In this document: positions 4,945 to 6,914 of the stretch, one piece after another
How positions within the stretch are numbered: the first letter of the stretch is position 1
Layout: each line of letters starts with the position of its first letter
Source of the DNA: Frankiaceae bacterium
GTDB lineage: Bacteria > Actinomycetota > Actinomycetes > Mycobacteriales > SCTD01
NCBI GenBank assembly: GCA_947479995.1
Contig: CANKBT010000166.1
Span: forward strand, 1-6,914
Reading direction: 5' to 3'
Length of the DNA: 6,914 nucleotides
Made by a program: the position numbers and the translations under genes
Notes under the pieces: generated by a model
The model's input: the letters and a program-made list of their open reading frames with translations, nothing else
The model's database searches: none
Told to the model about the DNA's origin: nothing

Positions 4945-6420
4945 ATGCCCTCCGCGCTCGCCGCCGTGCTCGTCCTGCTCACCAGCGCCGCCGTGCTCGT
5001 GCTGGAGATCATCGCCAACCGCCTCGTGGCGCCGTACGTCGGGCTCACGCTCGAGACGACGACCGCCGCGATCGGCGTGGCGCTCGCCGGCATCGCCGCG
5101 GGCTCGGCCCTCGGCGGCCGCCTCGCCGACGTCGTCGACCCGCGCCGCTGGCTGGGGCTCGCGACCGCGCTCGGCGGCGTGCTCGTGCTCGTCGCGCGCC
5201 CGACCGTGCTGGCGCTCGGCCCGTCGGTCGGCGGCGGCGCGGGCGCGACCATCGTGCTCGTCACGGTGGCGGTCCTGCCCGCCGCGCTGGTGCTCACGAT
5301 GGTGACGCCCGGCGTCATCAAGCTGCGGCTGCGCACGCTGGAGGAGACCGGCGCGACGGTCGGGCGGCTGTCGGCCACCGGCACCATCGGCGCGCTCGCC
5401 GGCACGTTCCTCACCGGGTTCGTGCTGCTGTCGGCGCTGCCGACCTCGCGGGTGCTGCTCGTCGTCGGCCTGGTGCTGGTCGTGCTCGGCGTCGTCGTCG
5501 CGGTCGTGCTGCCGACGGGCCGCGCGGTCGACGAGCGGCCGCTGCTGGGCCTGCTGCTGCTCATGCTGCTGGGCTCCGGCTGGCTCGTGCTCGCCGACAG
5601 CAGCTGCGACCGCGAGACGCGCTACTACTGCGCGCGCGTCGTCGAGGACCCCGACCGCGAGGGCGGGCGGGTGCTGTTCCTCGACAGCCTGCGCCACTCC
5701 TACGTCGACCTCGACGACCCGCGGCACCTCGAGTTCAGCTACACCCAGCGCATCGCGGCGGTGCTCGACGCGCAGCCGGCGGGCCCGCTCGACGCGCTGC
5801 ACCTCGGCCTCGGCGGGGGCACGATCCCGCGCTACCTGGCCGACACCCGGCCCGGCTCGAGCAGCCGCGTGCTGGAGGTCGACCCCGGCGTCGTCGACCT
5901 CGACCGCGACGCGCTCGGCCTGGTCACCGGCCCCGACCTGACGGTGCGCGTCGGCGACGCGCGCACGTCCATCGCCGACGAGCCCGACGACGCGTACGAC
6001 GTCGTGGTCGGCGACGCGTTCGGCAGCCTCGCGGTGCCGTGGCACCTGGCCACCCGCGAGATGGCCGAGGACATCGCGCGGGTGCTGCGCGAGGACGGCG
6101 TCTACGTCGCCAACGTCATCGACAACCCGCCGGCGGCGTTCGTGCGCGCGGAGGTCGCCACGCTGCGCGCGGTCTTCGACGAGGTGCTGCTCGTCGGCAC
6201 CGCGGGCCAGGCGGACGGCGGGGCGGGCGGCAACTACGTGCTCGTCGCGACCGACGGCGCGCTGGACGCCGCGGCCGTGGAGGCCCTCGGGGCCGGGCGC
6301 GAGCAGCCGTGGACCGTCACCGGCACCGACGACTTCGCGGGCGACGCCGACGTGCTCACCGACGACGACGCCCCCGTCGACCAGCTCCTCACGCCGTACG
6401 CGCGGGTCGACCGCACCTAG
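4945..6420 (+). CDS. Membrane-anchored spermidine-synthase-like protein
   Basis: The product is 491 residues in two parts. About 1-215 contains roughly seven hydrophobic segments (near 4-27, 38-58, 69-91, 100-122, 145-166, 168-190 and 199-217) and resembles the membrane half of fused MFS/spermidine-synthase proteins. About 220-440 is a Rossmann methyltransferase-like domain: GLGGGTIPRYL (288-298), EVDP (311-314), GDA (337-339) and GDAFGSLAVPWHL (356-368). In spermidine synthases the last position reads DxxD, with the first Asp as general base. Here it is D357-A-F-G360, so the second Asp is missing and classical putrescine aminopropylation is doubtful. The true substrate is unknown. A Cys pair (C221, C229) lies at the junction. 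The ATG directly abuts the pth stop, so it is likely in the same operon. Confidence 0.85.
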   Translation: MPSALAAVLVLLTSAAVLVLEIIANRLVAPYVGLTLETTTAAIGVALAGIAAGSALGGRLADVVDPRRWLGLATALGGVLVLVARPTVLALGPSVGGGAGATIVLVTVAVLPAALVLTMVTPGVIKLRLRTLEETGATVGRLSATGTIGALAGTFLTGFVLLSALPTSRVLLVVGLVLVVLGVVVAVVLPTGRAVDERPLLGLLLLMLLGSGWLVLADSSCDRETRYYCARVVEDPDREGGRVLFLDSLRHSYVDLDDPRHLEFSYTQRIAAVLDAQPAGPLDALHLGLGGGTIPRYLADTRPGSSSRVLEVDPGVVDLDRDALGLVTGPDLTVRVGDARTSIADEPDDAYDVVVGDAFGSLAVPWHLATREMAEDIARVLREDGVYVANVIDNPPAAFVRAEVATLRAVFDEVLLVGTAGQADGGAGGNYVLVATDGALDAAAVEALGAGREQPWTVTGTDDFAGDADVLTDDDAPVDQLLTPYARVDRT

Positions 6421-6434
6421 CCGGGCGCGCGGCT
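6419..6434. terminator. Possible bidirectional terminator between convergent genes
   Basis: AGCCG (6419-6423) and CGGCT (6430-6434) form a 5-bp stem with a 6-nt loop, overlapping the stop codons of both converging genes. The stem is short and there is no T-tract, so support is weak. Confidence 0.25.
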
Positions 6435-6914
6435 CAGGCGCGTCGCGGCGACGGCAGCAGGGCGCGGGGGTCGAGTGCGCGCAGCGCCCGGCGCCAGGCG
6501 GGCACGCCCTCGGCGAGAGCGGCGCGCACCGCGTCGCTGCGCTCCCAGGCGGCCGCGGCCGCGGGCTCGTCGACCGGCTGCGGCGACCACGCGACCCGGT
6601 CGGCCAGCCGCCCGAGCGCGTCGACGTGCGGGGCGGCGGCCGCGGGCGCGGCCGCGCGCAGGTCGCCCGTGGTGCTCGCCGGGGTGACGGGCACGCCGGC
6701 CGCGCGCAGCTGCGCGACGACGTCGGCCCAGGCGCCGAGCACGCGCTCGGCGGGGGAGCGGCGGGTGCGCCGTCGCCGGCGACGCCGGGCCGCCAGCACC
6801 GGCACGGCGAGCACGGCCAGCACGAGCAGCGCCGCCGCCGCGGCGAGGACCGCCGGCAGCGCGCTGCCACCGGGGTCGGCCGGCGCGACCGGCGGGGCGG
6901 CCGCGGGCGGCCCG
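6434..6914 (-). CDS. C-terminus of a TgpA/transglutaminase-like membrane protein (partial)
   Basis: The leftward frame is open from the window edge to TGA at 6434-6436, giving 159 residues of a longer protein whose start lies beyond 6914. It begins with a Pro/Ala-rich linker, then a transmembrane helix (ALPAVLAAAAALLVLAVL and onward), a run of seven Arg marking the cytoplasmic side, and ERVLGAWADVVAQLRAAG. It ends with ALDPRALL and a basic tail. This order of linker, last helix, Arg cluster, amphipathic GAW-type helix and short cytoplasmic domain matches the C-terminus of actinobacterial DUF3488/transglutaminase-core proteins with a DUF4129-like end. The catalytic Cys-His-Asp domain would be outside the window. 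A GTG at 6823 could be mistaken for a start, but it falls inside the membrane helix. Confidence 0.7.
   Translation of the reverse strand, partial: GPPAAAPPVAPADPGGSALPAVLAAAAALLVLAVLAVPVLAARRRRRRRTRRSPAERVLGAWADVVAQLRAAGVPVTPASTTGDLRAAAPAAAAPHVDALGRLADRVAWSPQPVDEPAAAAAWERSDAVRAALAEGVPAWRRALRALDPRALLPSPRRA

Noticed and set aside
6434..6823. Complete 129-residue leftward gene starting at GTG 6823
   Set aside because: The frame continues open to the window edge with a coherent linker and the first half of a membrane helix, so the GTG is internal.

Overview
The window is very GC-rich (well above 70% by eye), uses GTG as well as ATG starts, and carries a typical actinobacterial housekeeping order: tRNA-Gln, glmU, prs, rplY/ctc, pth. 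The source is therefore most likely a high-GC actinomycete. Genus cannot be assigned from the sequence alone.

Layout. Positions 1-46 hold the first 15 codons of a leftward gene with a clear Shine-Dalgarno; a perfect 11-bp inverted repeat (91-115) sits where its promoter should be. Positions 125-852 are a non-coding, structure-rich stretch. It contains a six-unit tandem array of hairpin-forming repeats (226-647) with strictly alternating 75/74-bp spacing, so a 149-bp dimer. The array is bracketed by inverted pairs of a GATCACTGC motif (156-208 and 681-733), with three more copies down to 852. A tRNA-Gln(UUG) gene follows (905-976), then a GC-rich hairpin (976-1015).

From 1090 the genes run rightward. 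glmU and prs overlap by ATGA and are surely co-transcribed; they make UDP-GlcNAc for the cell wall and PRPP for nucleotide, His and Trp synthesis. A hairpin cluster after prs probably ends or attenuates that transcript. A second promoter with the same TAGTCT -10 hexamer as glmU appears to drive rplY (L25/Ctc), pth (peptidyl-tRNA hydrolase) and a membrane-anchored spermidine-synthase-like protein; these are packed with gaps of 21 and 0 bp. rplY and pth both serve translation. The third gene is a membrane protein with an SAM-type Rossmann domain and an altered aminopropyltransferase active site.

At the right edge a leftward gene (6434 to beyond 6914) converges on this operon with a 13-bp gap. 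It encodes the C-terminus of a protein that looks like the TgpA/transglutaminase-like membrane family. The protein-coding part is ordinary; the unexplained material is the repeat-rich stretch between the leftward gene and tRNA-Gln.
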